From NCBI GenBank assembly GCA_013112585.1, contig JABFGH010000006.1:62001-126000 (forward strand): a DNA stretch of 64,000 bases, in the 5' to 3' direction. A program made the translations under genes and the position numbers. The stretch comes from Ignavibacteriota bacterium. Lineage in GTDB: Bacteria > Bacteroidota > Ignavibacteria > Ignavibacteriales > Melioribacteraceae. Below, piece after piece: positions 54,921 to 63,409 of the stretch (the first letter of the stretch is position 1; every line of letters begins with the position of its first letter). A model generated the notes under the pieces. It ran no database searches. It saw only the letters and a list, made by a program, of their open reading frames with translations, and was not told the origin of the DNA.

Positions 54921-55562
54921 TTGGGTCAGAAAACACATCCAATAGGTTTTAGAGTTGGTGTCATCCGAGGATGGGAATCGAATTGGTATGAAGGTAAAAG
55001 TTATGCTAATAAGTTGGTAGAAGATAAAAAACTTAGGATGTATATAAGGAACAGATTGAAGAAAGCCGGTATATCGAGAATTATTATTGACCGTACTTCT
55101 AAAAATATCATCCTTACAATTCACACATCACGCCCCGGTGTTGTAATTGGTAAAAGCGGAAAAGAAATTTCGCAGCTTGAAGAAGAATTGAAAAAAGTTA
55201 CCTCCAAAGATGTTAAAGTTCAGATTACCGAAATTAAAAGACCGGAGTTAGATTCATACTTAGTTGCAGAAAATATAGCCCAGCAGCTTAAAGGCAGAAT
55301 GTCTTTTAGAAGAGCTATGAAATCGGCAATTACATCGGCAATGCGTATGGGTGCCGAAGGCGTTAAAGTTATGTGCGCCGGAAGATTGGGCGGAGCTGAA
55401 ATGGCTCGTACCGAACAATATAGAGAAGGAAGAATTCCTTTGCATACAATTAGAGCTGATATTGATTATGCAACTGCAACTTCACAAACAATTTACGGCT
55501 CAATCGGCATAAAAGTATGGATTTGCCGTGGTGAGATTTTAGGAAAAAGATTATCTGAATAA
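54921..55562 (+). CDS. rpsC: 30S ribosomal protein uS3
   Basis: 213 residues from a TTG start. It has GQKTHPIGFRVGVIRGWESN at the N-terminus, a KH domain with GVVIGKSGKEISQLEEEL, and ISGRLGGAEMAR-like AGRLGGAEMARTEQYREGRI in the C-terminal half. S3 is part of the mRNA entry site and helicase activity of the 30S. Confidence 0.96.
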   Translation: MGQKTHPIGFRVGVIRGWESNWYEGKSYANKLVEDKKLRMYIRNRLKKAGISRIIIDRTSKNIILTIHTSRPGVVIGKSGKEISQLEEELKKVTSKDVKVQITEIKRPELDSYLVAENIAQQLKGRMSFRRAMKSAITSAMRMGAEGVKVMCAGRLGGAEMARTEQYREGRIPLHTIRADIDYATATSQTIYGSIGIKVWICRGEILGKRLSE

Positions 55563-55583
55563 GTTTTAAGGGAGTTTTCGAAA

Positions 55584-56000
55584 ATGTTAATGCCAAAAAG
55601 AGTTAAGTTTAGAAAATCGCAAAGAGGTAGAAGACGCGGAAAAGCACATCGCGGAAGCACCGTTGCATTTGGCGATTTTGGTATAAAAGCTTTACAAGCC
55701 GGTTGGATTACCAGCAGGCAAATAGAAGCATGCAGAATTGCGATCACAAGAACAATGAAGAGAGACGGTCAAGTTTGGATTAGAATTTTTCCTGATAAAC
55801 CTGTTTCAAAAAAGCCGCTTGAAACTAGAATGGGTAAAGGTAAAGGCGCCCCTGAGTTTTGGGTAGCAGTAGTAAAACCCGGTAGAATTATGTTTGAGGT
55901 TTCAGGTGTTTCTAAAGAAATTGCTTTGGAAGCCTTAAGACTTGCTTCACATAAATTACCTATTAAAACAAAAGTAACTGTTCGTCCCGATTACGAATAA
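55584..56000 (+). CDS. rplP: 50S ribosomal protein uL16
   Basis: 138 residues, starting [20 protein letters not shown], with [21 protein letters not shown]16 helps position tRNAs in the A site. The ATG two codons before the MPKR start is kept because many L16 proteins begin MLMPKR. Confidence 0.96.
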   Translation: MLMPKRVKFRKSQRGRRRGKAHRGSTVAFGDFGIKALQAGWITSRQIEACRIAITRTMKRDGQVWIRIFPDKPVSKKPLETRMGKGKGAPEFWVAVVKPGRIMFEVSGVSKEIALEALRLASHKLPIKTKVTVRPDYE

Positions 56001-56014
56001 ATAGGATTAAAGAA

Positions 56015-56233
56015 ATGAAGATTTACGAAATTAGAGAAATGAATACAGAAGAAATTGTAAAAAGAATCAACGAAGAAGAATCTAACATAGTTGATTTGCG
56101 ATTCCAGCATGAATTGAAAAATTTAACCAATACTGCTAAGCTAAATTTAGCACGTAAAGATATAGCTAGAATGAAAACTGTTCTTAGAGAAAGAGAACTG
56201 GAATCCATAAATCAATTAGAAGAAAATAAATAA
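56015..56233 (+). CDS. rpmC: 50S ribosomal protein uL29
   Basis: 72 residues, two-helix protein with [20 protein letters not shown] and [15 protein letters not shown], the L29 pattern. Located next to L23 at the tunnel exit. GGATT lies before the ATG. Confidence 0.93.
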   Translation: MKIYEIREMNTEEIVKRINEEESNIVDLRFQHELKNLTNTAKLNLARKDIARMKTVLRERELESINQLEENK

Positions 56234-56241
56234 GGAGCAAT

Positions 56242-56508
56242 TTGCGAGAAATGGAAAAACGCACTTTAAGAAAAACTAGAACAGGTGTTATTGTAAGTGA
56301 TAAAATGGACAGAAGTATTTTAGTAGCTATCGAACGTAAAGTCGCTCATCCTATTTATAGAAAATATTTTAAGAAAACGACCAAGCTGATGGCACACGAT
56401 GAAAAAAACGAGTGCAAAGTTGGTGATAAAGTTAAAATTATGGAATGCCGACCATTAAGTAAACGCAAAAAATGGCGTTTAGTTGAAATAGTTGAAAAAG
56501 CCAAGTAA
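56242..56508 (+). CDS. rpsQ: 30S ribosomal protein uS17
   Basis: 88 residues, with [20 protein letters not shown] and [19 protein letters not shown], typical of S17. The TTG at 56242 is four bases after AGGAG; the ATG at 56251 would be 13 bases away and is less likely. Confidence 0.93.
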   Translation: MREMEKRTLRKTRTGVIVSDKMDRSILVAIERKVAHPIYRKYFKKTTKLMAHDEKNECKVGDKVKIMECRPLSKRKKWRLVEIVEKAK

Positions 56509-56539
56509 TATAGACAGCGTCGATAAGGAGTATTGATAA

Positions 56540-56908
56540 ATGGTTCAAGAAGAAACAAATTTAGTAGTTGCCGATAACTCGGGTGCAAAAAAAATTAGAT
56601 GCATTAGAGTTTTAGGCGGAAGTAATAAAAGATACGCTAGTATTGGTGACTTAATTGTTGTTAGTGTTAAAGCAGCAATGCCGGGCGGCGGCGTAAAAAA
56701 AGGCGAGGTTTCTAGAGCTGTTGTTGTTAGAACTAAAAAAGAAATTAGAAGAACCGATGGTTCATACATTAGATTTGATGAAAATGCCGCTGTATTATTA
56801 AATCCTCAGAACGAACCTAGAGGAACCAGAATTTTTGGGCCTGTTGCCCGAGAACTAAGAGATAAAAAATTTATGAAAATTATTTCTCTTGCACCCGAAG
56901 TGCTTTAA
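56540..56908 (+). CDS. rplN: 50S ribosomal protein uL14
   Basis: 122 residues, starting [20 protein letters not shown], with [20 protein letters not shown] and [16 protein letters not shown]-like [20 protein letters not shown]. It is one of the most conserved large-subunit proteins. Confidence 0.97.
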   Translation: MVQEETNLVVADNSGAKKIRCIRVLGGSNKRYASIGDLIVVSVKAAMPGGGVKKGEVSRAVVVRTKKEIRRTDGSYIRFDENAAVLLNPQNEPRGTRIFGPVARELRDKKFMKIISLAPEVL

Positions 56909-56923
56909 GAAGGATTTATAATT

Positions 56924-57250
56924 ATGAAAATTAAAAAAGAAGATTCAGTAGTTGTTATAGCAGGAAACTTTAGAGGTAAAACAGGTAAAGTTCTTAAAGT
57001 TTTTCCTAAAGAAAATAGACTTATTGTTGAAGGTGTTAATATTAGAAAAAGACACTCAAAACCGACACAGCAAAATCCGCAAGGCGGAATTATAGAAAAA
57101 GAAGCGCCTATTCATGTTTCTAACGTTATGCTGTTAGACCCTAAAACTAACGAGCCGACTAGATTAGGATCGAAACTGCTTATCGATGATAAAACCGGTA
57201 AGAAAAAACATGTTAGAGTCAGCAAAGTTAGCGGCGAAATGATTCAATAA
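56924..57250 (+). CDS. rplX: 50S ribosomal protein uL24
   Basis: 108 residues with the KOW motif [20 protein letters not shown] and [21 protein letters not shown]24 is an assembly initiator near the tunnel exit. Confidence 0.96.
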   Translation: MKIKKEDSVVVIAGNFRGKTGKVLKVFPKENRLIVEGVNIRKRHSKPTQQNPQGGIIEKEAPIHVSNVMLLDPKTNEPTRLGSKLLIDDKTGKKKHVRVSKVSGEMIQ

Positions 57251-57277
57251 AATTATTATTAAGGATTGATTTCAATA

Positions 57278-57922
57278 ATGGCAAAGCAAGATAATAAAGA
57301 AAAAGAAGTTAAAAAGACGAAAACTAAAAAAACAAAGAAAGCAGAACCAGCTAAGGCAGCAGTTAAAGTAAAACCGAGGCTTATTGAAAAGTATGCGAAA
57401 GAGGTTGCACCTAAGCTGCATGAAAAATTTGCTTATAGCAATGTAATGCAGATCCCTAAACTTTCAAAAATTGTTGTTAATATGGGTGTTGGCGGTGCTG
57501 TTCAAGATTCTAAATTAATTGACGAAGCAGTTAACGAACTCGAATTAATCACAGGTCAAAAAGCAAGCGTTCAAATTGCTAAACAGTCTATATCGAACTT
57601 TAAGCTTCGCGAAGGTATGAAGATTGGAGCTAAGGTAACTCTTAGACGTGAAAGAATGTATGAATTTTTGGATAGACTAATTACTATTGCATTACCGCGA
57701 GTAAGAGACTTTAGGGGAGTGCCCGACAAATCTTTTGACGGAAGAGGTAATTATACTTTGGGAATTAAAGAGCAATTTATTTTTCCTGAAATAAATGTAG
57801 ATAAAGTTAGTAAAGTTTTAGGTATGGATATAACATTTGTTACCACTGCAGAAACCGATAAGGAAGCCTATGAACTGCTTACTGCATTTGGTGTACCATT
57901 TAGAAAAAAGGAAATTAACTAA
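57278..57922 (+). CDS. rplE: 50S ribosomal protein uL5 with a lysine-rich N-terminal extension
   Basis: From the ATG at 57278 the protein has about 214 residues. The usual L5 (about 180 residues) begins near [19 protein letters not shown]; before it lie about 33 residues made mainly of Lys, Thr, Glu and Ala. Core blocks [17 protein letters not shown] and [20 protein letters not shown] are intact. L5 binds 5S rRNA. The TTG at 57266 abuts AAGGA and is unlikely to be used. The extension may be real, since the frame is open and in register and the ATG is the only one before the conserved core. Confidence 0.93.
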   Translation: MAKQDNKEKEVKKTKTKKTKKAEPAKAAVKVKPRLIEKYAKEVAPKLHEKFAYSNVMQIPKLSKIVVNMGVGGAVQDSKLIDEAVNELELITGQKASVQIAKQSISNFKLREGMKIGAKVTLRRERMYEFLDRLITIALPRVRDFRGVPDKSFDGRGNYTLGIKEQFIFPEINVDKVSKVLGMDITFVTTAETDKEAYELLTAFGVPFRKKEIN

Positions 57923-57930
57923 GGTAAAAA

Positions 57931-58200
57931 ATGGCTAGAAAAAGTTTAATAGCAAGAGAAGAAAAAAGAAGAAAGTTAGTTGCTAAGTATGCTGACTTAA
58001 GAAAAGAGTTGAAGGAAAATGGAGATTACGAAGCTTTACAAAAACTTCCTAAAAACTCTTCAAAAGTTAGATTAAACAATAGATGTATGATGACCGGCAG
58101 AGTAAGGTCATACTACAGAAAATTTGGCGTGTCAAGACTTGTTTTTAGAGAAATGGCATTAAAGGGTGAAATACCCGGAATTAAAAAAGCTAGCTGGTAA
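57931..58200 (+). CDS. rpsN: 30S ribosomal protein uS14
   Basis: 89 residues, the longer type: [20 protein letters not shown] at the start and [20 protein letters not shown] near the end. The four zinc cysteines of the short form are absent (only one Cys, in NNRCMMTGR), so this is the zinc-independent form. Confidence 0.96.
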   Translation: MARKSLIAREEKRRKLVAKYADLRKELKENGDYEALQKLPKNSSKVRLNNRCMMTGRVRSYYRKFGVSRLVFREMALKGEIPGIKKASW

Positions 58201-58218
58201 AAGTTAAGGAGAATATAA

Positions 58219-58614
58219 ATGTCATTAGTTGATCCTATTGCAGATTATTTGACAAGAGTAAGAAATGCAATTCATGCAAAGAAAAAATATGTAGAAATGC
58301 CTTCTTCAAATATGAAAGTTGGAATTTCGAAGTTATTAAAAGAAAATAATTTTGTTAAAGATTATAATGTAATTGAAGATGATAAACAGAATATTTTAAG
58401 AGTTCACTTGCAATACGTCGATGGTGAATCTTCAATTAGCGGTTTGAAAAGAATAAGTAAACAAGGATTAAGGCAGTTTGTTGATAAAGATAATCTTCCG
58501 AGAGTATTAAATGGATTAGGAATTGCAGTAATCTCAACTTCGAAAGGATTATTAACAAATCAGCAGGCAAAAAAAGAGCAAATTGGCGGCGAAGTTATTT
58601 GTCATATTTGGTAA
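58219..58614 (+). CDS. rpsH: 30S ribosomal protein uS8
   Basis: 131 residues, VDPIADYLTRVRNAIHAKKK at the N-terminus and GIAVISTSKGLLTNQQAKKE at the end. S8 is a central-domain assembly protein and in E. coli represses the spc operon. Confidence 0.96.
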   Translation: MSLVDPIADYLTRVRNAIHAKKKYVEMPSSNMKVGISKLLKENNFVKDYNVIEDDKQNILRVHLQYVDGESSISGLKRISKQGLRQFVDKDNLPRVLNGLGIAVISTSKGLLTNQQAKKEQIGGEVICHIW

Positions 58615-58634
58615 CATTTGAATGGAGTATGTAA

Positions 58635-59168
58635 GTGTCACGAGTTGGTAAAAAACCTATAAATATTAAAGACGTTACAGTAACGCAAAAAGATCAGTTG
58701 GTTAAAGTAAAAGGTAAACTTGGTGAATTAGAATTAGAAGTTCATCCAAATATTTCTGTAACTGTTGAAGGTGATGAAATATTAGTAAACAGACCAAATG
58801 ATCAAAAAGAAAACAGAGCCTTACACGGTTTAACAAGAGCTTTAATTCAAAATTTAGTAACCGGAGTAAGCGAAGGATATACGAAAGTGCTGGACATTGT
58901 TGGTGTAGGATATAGAGCAGAATTAAAAGGAAAAAATCTTCTTCTAAATATCGGCTATTCTCACCCAATATATTTTGCTCCGCCCGAAGAAATAACTTTG
59001 GAAGTGCCGACGGCAACTCAAATTAAAATTAGCGGAATCGATAAAGAGTTAGTAGGTTTAGTTGCTGCAAAAATAAGATCATTTAAGAAGCCCGAACCTT
59101 ATAAAGGTAAAGGTATAAAGTATTCAGACGAAACAATAATCAAAAAGGCTGGTAAAACAGCAGGTTAA
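58635..59168 (+). CDS. rplF: 50S ribosomal protein uL6
   Basis: 177 residues from a GTG start (SRVGKKPINIKDVTV), with KVLDIVGVGYRAELKGKNL and KPEPYKGKGIKYSDE, both L6 signatures. GGAG lies upstream. Confidence 0.96.
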   Translation: MSRVGKKPINIKDVTVTQKDQLVKVKGKLGELELEVHPNISVTVEGDEILVNRPNDQKENRALHGLTRALIQNLVTGVSEGYTKVLDIVGVGYRAELKGKNLLLNIGYSHPIYFAPPEEITLEVPTATQIKISGIDKELVGLVAAKIRSFKKPEPYKGKGIKYSDETIIKKAGKTAG

Positions 59169-59191
59169 TTAAGGCTGGAGTAATAACAGGT

Positions 59192-59557
59192 ATGTTTAAG
59201 AAAGATTATAAAAAAAGAGCTAAGAAAAAGTTTAGAACAAGAAAGAAAATTTCAGGTACTGCCCAAAAACCGCGTATATCGGTTTTTCGCAGTGCTAATC
59301 AAATCTATGCTCAAATGATTGATGATTCTACTGGTAAAACATTAGCTGCTGCATCATCTAAATCGAAGGAAGTGTTAGATGAAATTAAAAACACGCAAGG
59401 TAAAGTAGAAAAAAGCAAGGCAGTTGGTAAATTGCTGGCAAAAAAAGCGGCTGATAACGGTATAACTACAGCCGTATTTGATAAAAGCGGTTATAATTTT
59501 CATGGCAGAGTAAAAGCGTTAGCTGACGGTGCCAGAGAAGGTGGAATAAAGTTTTAA
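59192..59557 (+). CDS. rplR: 50S ribosomal protein uL18
   Basis: 121 residues with a basic N-terminus and KPRISVFRSANQIYAQMIDD, ending GYNFHGRVKALADGAREGG, the 5S rRNA-binding L18 pattern. A tRNA-Gln gene follows four bases after the stop. Confidence 0.96.
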   Translation: MFKKDYKKRAKKKFRTRKKISGTAQKPRISVFRSANQIYAQMIDDSTGKTLAAASSKSKEVLDEIKNTQGKVEKSKAVGKLLAKKAADNGITTAVFDKSGYNFHGRVKALADGAREGGIKF

Positions 59558-59561
59558 TAAT

Positions 59562-59635
59562 TGCCGGATCGTCTAATGGTAGGACTACGCCCTTTGGAGG
59601 CGTCTGTAGAGGTTCGAATCCTCTTCCGGCAACCA
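59562..59635 (+). tRNA. tRNA-Gln (anticodon TTG), within the spc operon
   Basis: Acceptor TGCCGGA (59562-59568) with TCCGGCA (59625-59631), anticodon arm ACGCC-CTTTGGA-GGCGT (anticodon TTG), T arm AGAGG-TTCGAAT-CCTCT, discriminator A and an encoded CCA (59633-59635). It sits between rplR and rpsE in the same orientation, so it is probably cut from the ribosomal-protein transcript. Confidence 0.93.
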
Positions 59636-59674
59636 AAGTTGCAGTTCTAAATTCCGTAAATATAGGAGAAGAAA

Positions 59675-60181
59675 TTGAAGAGTAAGAAAGTATCAGGACT
59701 CGAAAACTTAAAAGAAAAAGTTGTTCATATAAATCGAGTTGCAAAAGTTGTTAAAGGTGGTAGAAGATTTAGCTTTAATGCTATTGTTGTAGTTGGCGAT
59801 GGTGCAGGGCACGTTGGTGTTGGTTTAGGTAAAGCTAATGAAGTTACTGATGCTATTTCCAAAGGAATTGATGACGCTAAAAAAAGTGTTTACAAAATTT
59901 CAATAATCAAAGGTACAATCTCGCACACGATAATTGGTAAATATGGTGCAGGTAAAGTATTACTTAAGCCTGCTTCACCGGGTACTGGTGTAATTGCCGG
60001 CGGTGCTGTTAGAGCCGTATTAGAATCTGCAGGCATACAAGATATTTTAACAAAATCTTTAGGTTCTAGTAACCCTCATAACCAAGTAAAAGCAACTTTG
60101 CAGGGATTGCTTGATTTGATTGATGCACAGAAAATGGCTGCAAAAAGAAAAATGTCAGTTAGTGAATTATTTAATGCCTAA
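59675..60181 (+). CDS. rpsE: 30S ribosomal protein uS5
   Basis: 168 residues with [20 protein letters not shown] and [20 protein letters not shown], typical of S5, a part of the decoding centre and mRNA entry. The start is TTG at 59675 behind AGGAGA. It follows the tRNA-Gln gene. Confidence 0.96.
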   Translation: MKSKKVSGLENLKEKVVHINRVAKVVKGGRRFSFNAIVVVGDGAGHVGVGLGKANEVTDAISKGIDDAKKSVYKISIIKGTISHTIIGKYGAGKVLLKPASPGTGVIAGGAVRAVLESAGIQDILTKSLGSSNPHNQVKATLQGLLDLIDAQKMAAKRKMSVSELFNA

Positions 60182-60192
60182 ATGAGGATACA

Positions 60193-60381
60193 ATGGCTAA
60201 GAAATTAAAAATTACGCAAACAAAAAGTATTATTGACAGACCTAAAAAACAAAAATTAACAATTGATGCTTTGAAATTAGGAAGACCAAATTACAGTGTT
60301 GTACATACTGATACACCACAAATAAGGGGAATGATAAACGTGGTTTCCCATCTTGTTAAAGTTGAAGAAATTGAAGAATAA
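60193..60381 (+). CDS. rpmD: 50S ribosomal protein uL30
   Basis: 62 residues, [19 protein letters not shown] and [20 protein letters not shown], the L30 pattern. Position between rpsE and rplO is standard. Confidence 0.94.
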   Translation: MAKKLKITQTKSIIDRPKKQKLTIDALKLGRPNYSVVHTDTPQIRGMINVVSHLVKVEEIEE

Positions 60382-60390
60382 GGTGAATAA

Positions 60391-60855
60391 ATGGATATTT
60401 TAAGTAATCTTAAATACGCAGCAGGATCTCGCAAAAAGAGAAAAAGAATTGCTCGTGGTGAAGGATCAGGTTATGGTGGAACAGCAACAAGGGGTTCTAA
60501 CGGTCAAAGATCCCGCTCCGGTGCAAAAAGAAGAGCATGGTTCGAAGGCGGGCAAATGCCGCTTCAGAGAAGAGTACCCAAAAAAGGTTTTACAAATATT
60601 TTTAAAATTAAATACCAGGTTGTTAACGTTGCTGATTTACAAAAATTAGTTGATGATAAAAAAATTGAAGATGGAATTATTAATCCGGTAGTTCTATATA
60701 AAAATGGAGTTATTTCAAAAGCCGGTGCACCATTTAAAATTTTAGGCAACGGTGAATTGAAAGCCAAACTTGAAGTTGAAGCTAACTCATTTAGCGAATC
60801 TGCTAAAAATAAAATTGAATCTGCTAAAGGAACTATTAAAGAGATTAATAACTAA
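60391..60855 (+). CDS. rplO: 50S ribosomal protein uL15
   Basis: 154 residues with RKKRKRIARGEGSGYGGTAT near the start and FEGGQMPLQRRVPKKGFTNI, typical of L15. The stop overlaps the secY start by one base. Confidence 0.95.
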   Translation: MDILSNLKYAAGSRKKRKRIARGEGSGYGGTATRGSNGQRSRSGAKRRAWFEGGQMPLQRRVPKKGFTNIFKIKYQVVNVADLQKLVDDKKIEDGIINPVVLYKNGVISKAGAPFKILGNGELKAKLEVEANSFSESAKNKIESAKGTIKEINN

Positions 60856-62198
60856 TGGGTAAAGTACAAGATACATTCAGAAATATTTTCAAAATTCACG
60901 AGCTGAGGCAAAGAATACTTTACACCTTAGCATTATTGGTGATTGTAAGACTTGGTGCGCATATAACTCTGCCCGGTATCGATGCCCGTTTGTTGGCGGA
61001 AGCAATGTCAAGCAAAACTTCGGATAATTTGTTCGGACTTTATGATTTATTTGTCGGCGGCGCATTTTCTAACGCAGCCATTTTTGCGCTTGGTATTATG
61101 CCTTATATTAGTGCCTCAATTATCATTCAGCTTGGCGGAGCAGTTATTCCTTATTTTCAAAAACTTCAGCGCGAAGGTGAAGAAGGAAGAAAGAAAATAA
61201 CCCAGCTTACCCGTTACGGTACCGTTCTCATTTCGGCTTTTCAGGCTACCGGTATTGTAACCGGCTACATTATGAACTTAACAGTTTCGGGCGGTATTCC
61301 TGTGGTACCTTCAGAGGTTCAAGGAATTGGATTTATATTCTCTTCGGTAGTTCTATTAGTTGCCGGCACTGTCTTTATGATGTGGATGGTTGAACAGATT
61401 ACAGATAAAGGAATTGGTAACGGTATATCACTAATTATTTTTATCGGTATTATTAATAGATTTCCGTTTGCACTGCTTGATGAATATAGACTTATTGCTG
61501 CCGGAACAAGAAATATTGTTATTGAAATTGTAATTTTAGCTTTTATGGTTTTAATTATTGCAGGAATTGTTTTAGTTACACAAGGAACAAGAAGAATTCC
61601 GGTTCAATATGCAAAACGAGTTGTAGGCAGAAAAGTTTACGGCGGAGTTACTCAATATATTCCGTTGCGTGTTAATACTGCAGGTGTAATGCCAATTATT
61701 TTTGCGCAGTCAATTATGTTTATTCCTAATACTGTTTTATCATTTTTCCCAAATAGCGAATTCATGCAGTCAATGGCTGGATATTTTCAATATACATCAT
61801 TTACTTATTCTTTTATTTATGCATTAATGATTGTATTCTTTACATATTTTTATACTGCAATTGCATTTAATCCGCAGGATGTTGCAGAAAATATGAAAAA
61901 ACAAGGCGGGTTTGTACCGGGTATAAGACCGGGGAAACAGACGTCTGAATTTATTGATAATATTCTAACCAAAATTACTTTACCCGGTTCAATATTTTTA
62001 GCAATAGTAGCAATACTGCCGGCGTTTGTAAGCAGGTTTGGTGTTTCGCAAACATTTGCATCATTTTTTGGCGGTACAAGTTTGCTGATTATGGTTGGAG
62101 TAGCACTTGATACTTTGCAGCAGATTGAATCTCATCTATTGATGAGGCATTACGATGGATTTATGAAATCCGGGAAAATGAAAGGAAGAAGATTTTAA
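60855..62198 (+). CDS. secY: Preprotein translocase subunit SecY
   Basis: The 447-residue channel protein has about ten membrane helices, with TLALLVIVRLGAHITLPGID in the first helix, GIMPYISASIIIQLGGAVIP, and GFVPGIRPGKQTSEFIDNIL in a late cytoplasmic loop. It forms the SecYEG channel with SecE encoded earlier in the window. TAATG overlap with rplO suggests coupled translation. Confidence 0.97.
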   Translation: MGKVQDTFRNIFKIHELRQRILYTLALLVIVRLGAHITLPGIDARLLAEAMSSKTSDNLFGLYDLFVGGAFSNAAIFALGIMPYISASIIIQLGGAVIPYFQKLQREGEEGRKKITQLTRYGTVLISAFQATGIVTGYIMNLTVSGGIPVVPSEVQGIGFIFSSVVLLVAGTVFMMWMVEQITDKGIGNGISLIIFIGIINRFPFALLDEYRLIAAGTRNIVIEIVILAFMVLIIAGIVLVTQGTRRIPVQYAKRVVGRKVYGGVTQYIPLRVNTAGVMPIIFAQSIMFIPNTVLSFFPNSEFMQSMAGYFQYTSFTYSFIYALMIVFFTYFYTAIAFNPQDVAENMKKQGGFVPGIRPGKQTSEFIDNILTKITLPGSIFLAIVAILPAFVSRFGVSQTFASFFGGTSLLIMVGVALDTLQQIESHLLMRHYDGFMKSGKMKGRRF

Positions 62199-62226
62199 TA
62201 ATTTAATTAATAAGATTTACTGAGAT

Positions 62227-62445
62227 ATGGCTAAACAAGGACCAATAAAAGTTGACGGAGTAGTAACCGAAACATTACCAAATGCAAATTTCAAAGTGCA
62301 GTTGGATAACGGGCATAATATACTTGCTCATATATCCGGCAAAATGAGAATGCATTTTATTAAAATTTTGGTCGGTGACAAAGTGGCAATAGAATTATCG
62401 CCATATGATCTCAACAAAGGTAGAATTACCTACAGATACAAATAG
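62227..62445 (+). CDS. infA: Translation initiation factor IF-1
   Basis: 72 residues forming one S1-like OB fold: [20 protein letters not shown] and [20 protein letters not shown]-type end. IF-1 blocks the A site during initiation. Placement after secY and before rpmJ is common. Confidence 0.96.
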   Translation: MAKQGPIKVDGVVTETLPNANFKVQLDNGHNILAHISGKMRMHFIKILVGDKVAIELSPYDLNKGRITYRYK

Positions 62446-62458
62446 CGGAGATATTAAA

Positions 62459-62572
62459 ATGAAGGTTCGTGCTTCAGTTAAAAAGATTTGTGATAATTGT
62501 AAAATAATTAAAAGAAAAGGCGTTGTAAGAGTTATCTGTAAAAATCCAAAACACAAACAACGTCAAGGTTAA
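62459..62572 (+). CDS. rpmJ: 50S ribosomal protein bL36
   Basis: 37 residues, [20 protein letters not shown] then [15 protein letters not shown]. The Cys-Cys-Cys-His zinc ribbon (C11, C14, C27, H32) is intact, so this is the zinc-binding form. GGAG lies upstream. Confidence 0.96.
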   Translation: MKVRASVKKICDNCKIIKRKGVVRVICKNPKHKQRQG

Positions 62573-62596
62573 ACGTAAAATTAGGAGGCTAATAGC

Positions 62597-62977
62597 TTGG
62601 CTCGTATAGCTGGAATCGATTTACCAAAACAGAAAAAAGCTTATATCGGATTAACATACATCTACGGCATAGGTCAAACCTCTGCTAAATTAATTTTGGA
62701 AAAATCCGGAATTGATCCGAATAAGAAAGTTCAAGAATTAACTGAAGAAGAAGTTGCAAAAATAAGATCAGTTATGACCTCTGATTTTAAAGTTGAAGGT
62801 TCATTGCGAAGTGAAGTGCAGCAGAACATTAAAAGGTTAATGGACATTGGATGTTATCGTGGATTAAGACATAGACGAGGATTGCCGGTTAGGGGACAAA
62901 GAACCCGAACAAATTCCAGAACCCGAAAAGGTAAAAAACGTACGGTTGCTGGAAAGAAAAAAGCACCCGGCAAGTAA
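62597..62977 (+). CDS. rpsM: 30S ribosomal protein uS13
   Basis: 126 residues, [20 protein letters not shown] at the N-terminus and [20 protein letters not shown], typical of S13, which contacts tRNA and S19. The start is TTG at 62597 after AGGAGG. Confidence 0.96.
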   Translation: MARIAGIDLPKQKKAYIGLTYIYGIGQTSAKLILEKSGIDPNKKVQELTEEEVAKIRSVMTSDFKVEGSLRSEVQQNIKRLMDIGCYRGLRHRRGLPVRGQRTRTNSRTRKGKKRTVAGKKKAPGK

Positions 62978-63006
62978 TAAGTAGTTAATTTAACAGGAGT
63001 ATAACT

Positions 63007-63393
63007 TTGGCTAAAACAGCAAGAAAAACAAAAAAGAAAGTACATGTTGATTCGGTTGGTGTTGCCCATATAAAAGCATCTTTTAACAATGTAATTGTTA
63101 CAATTACAGATGTTTACGGCAATACAATATCTTGGTCATCTGCCGGTAAAAACGGTTTTAAAGGATCGAGAAAAAATACACCTTATGCTTCTCAAGTATC
63201 GGCAGAAGCTGCTGCTAAAGAAGCTTATGGTTTGGGATTGCGACGTGTAGAAGTATTTGTAAAAGGACCCGGTTCAGGTAGAGAAGCTGCAATTAGAGCT
63301 TTAAATACCGCAGGTTTATCAATTACTTCAATCAAAGACATTACCCCAATTCCGCATAATGGATGCAGACCACCGAAACGTAGAAGAGTTTAA
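63007..63393 (+). CDS. rpsK: 30S ribosomal protein uS11
   Basis: 128 residues, with [20 protein letters not shown] and a C-terminal [14 protein letters not shown], the S11 ending. The start is TTG at 63007 with AGGAG upstream. Confidence 0.96.
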   Translation: MAKTARKTKKKVHVDSVGVAHIKASFNNVIVTITDVYGNTISWSSAGKNGFKGSRKNTPYASQVSAEAAAKEAYGLGLRRVEVFVKGPGSGREAAIRALNTAGLSITSIKDITPIPHNGCRPPKRRRV

Positions 63394-63409
63394 TAGGAGA
63401 AAATGATAG

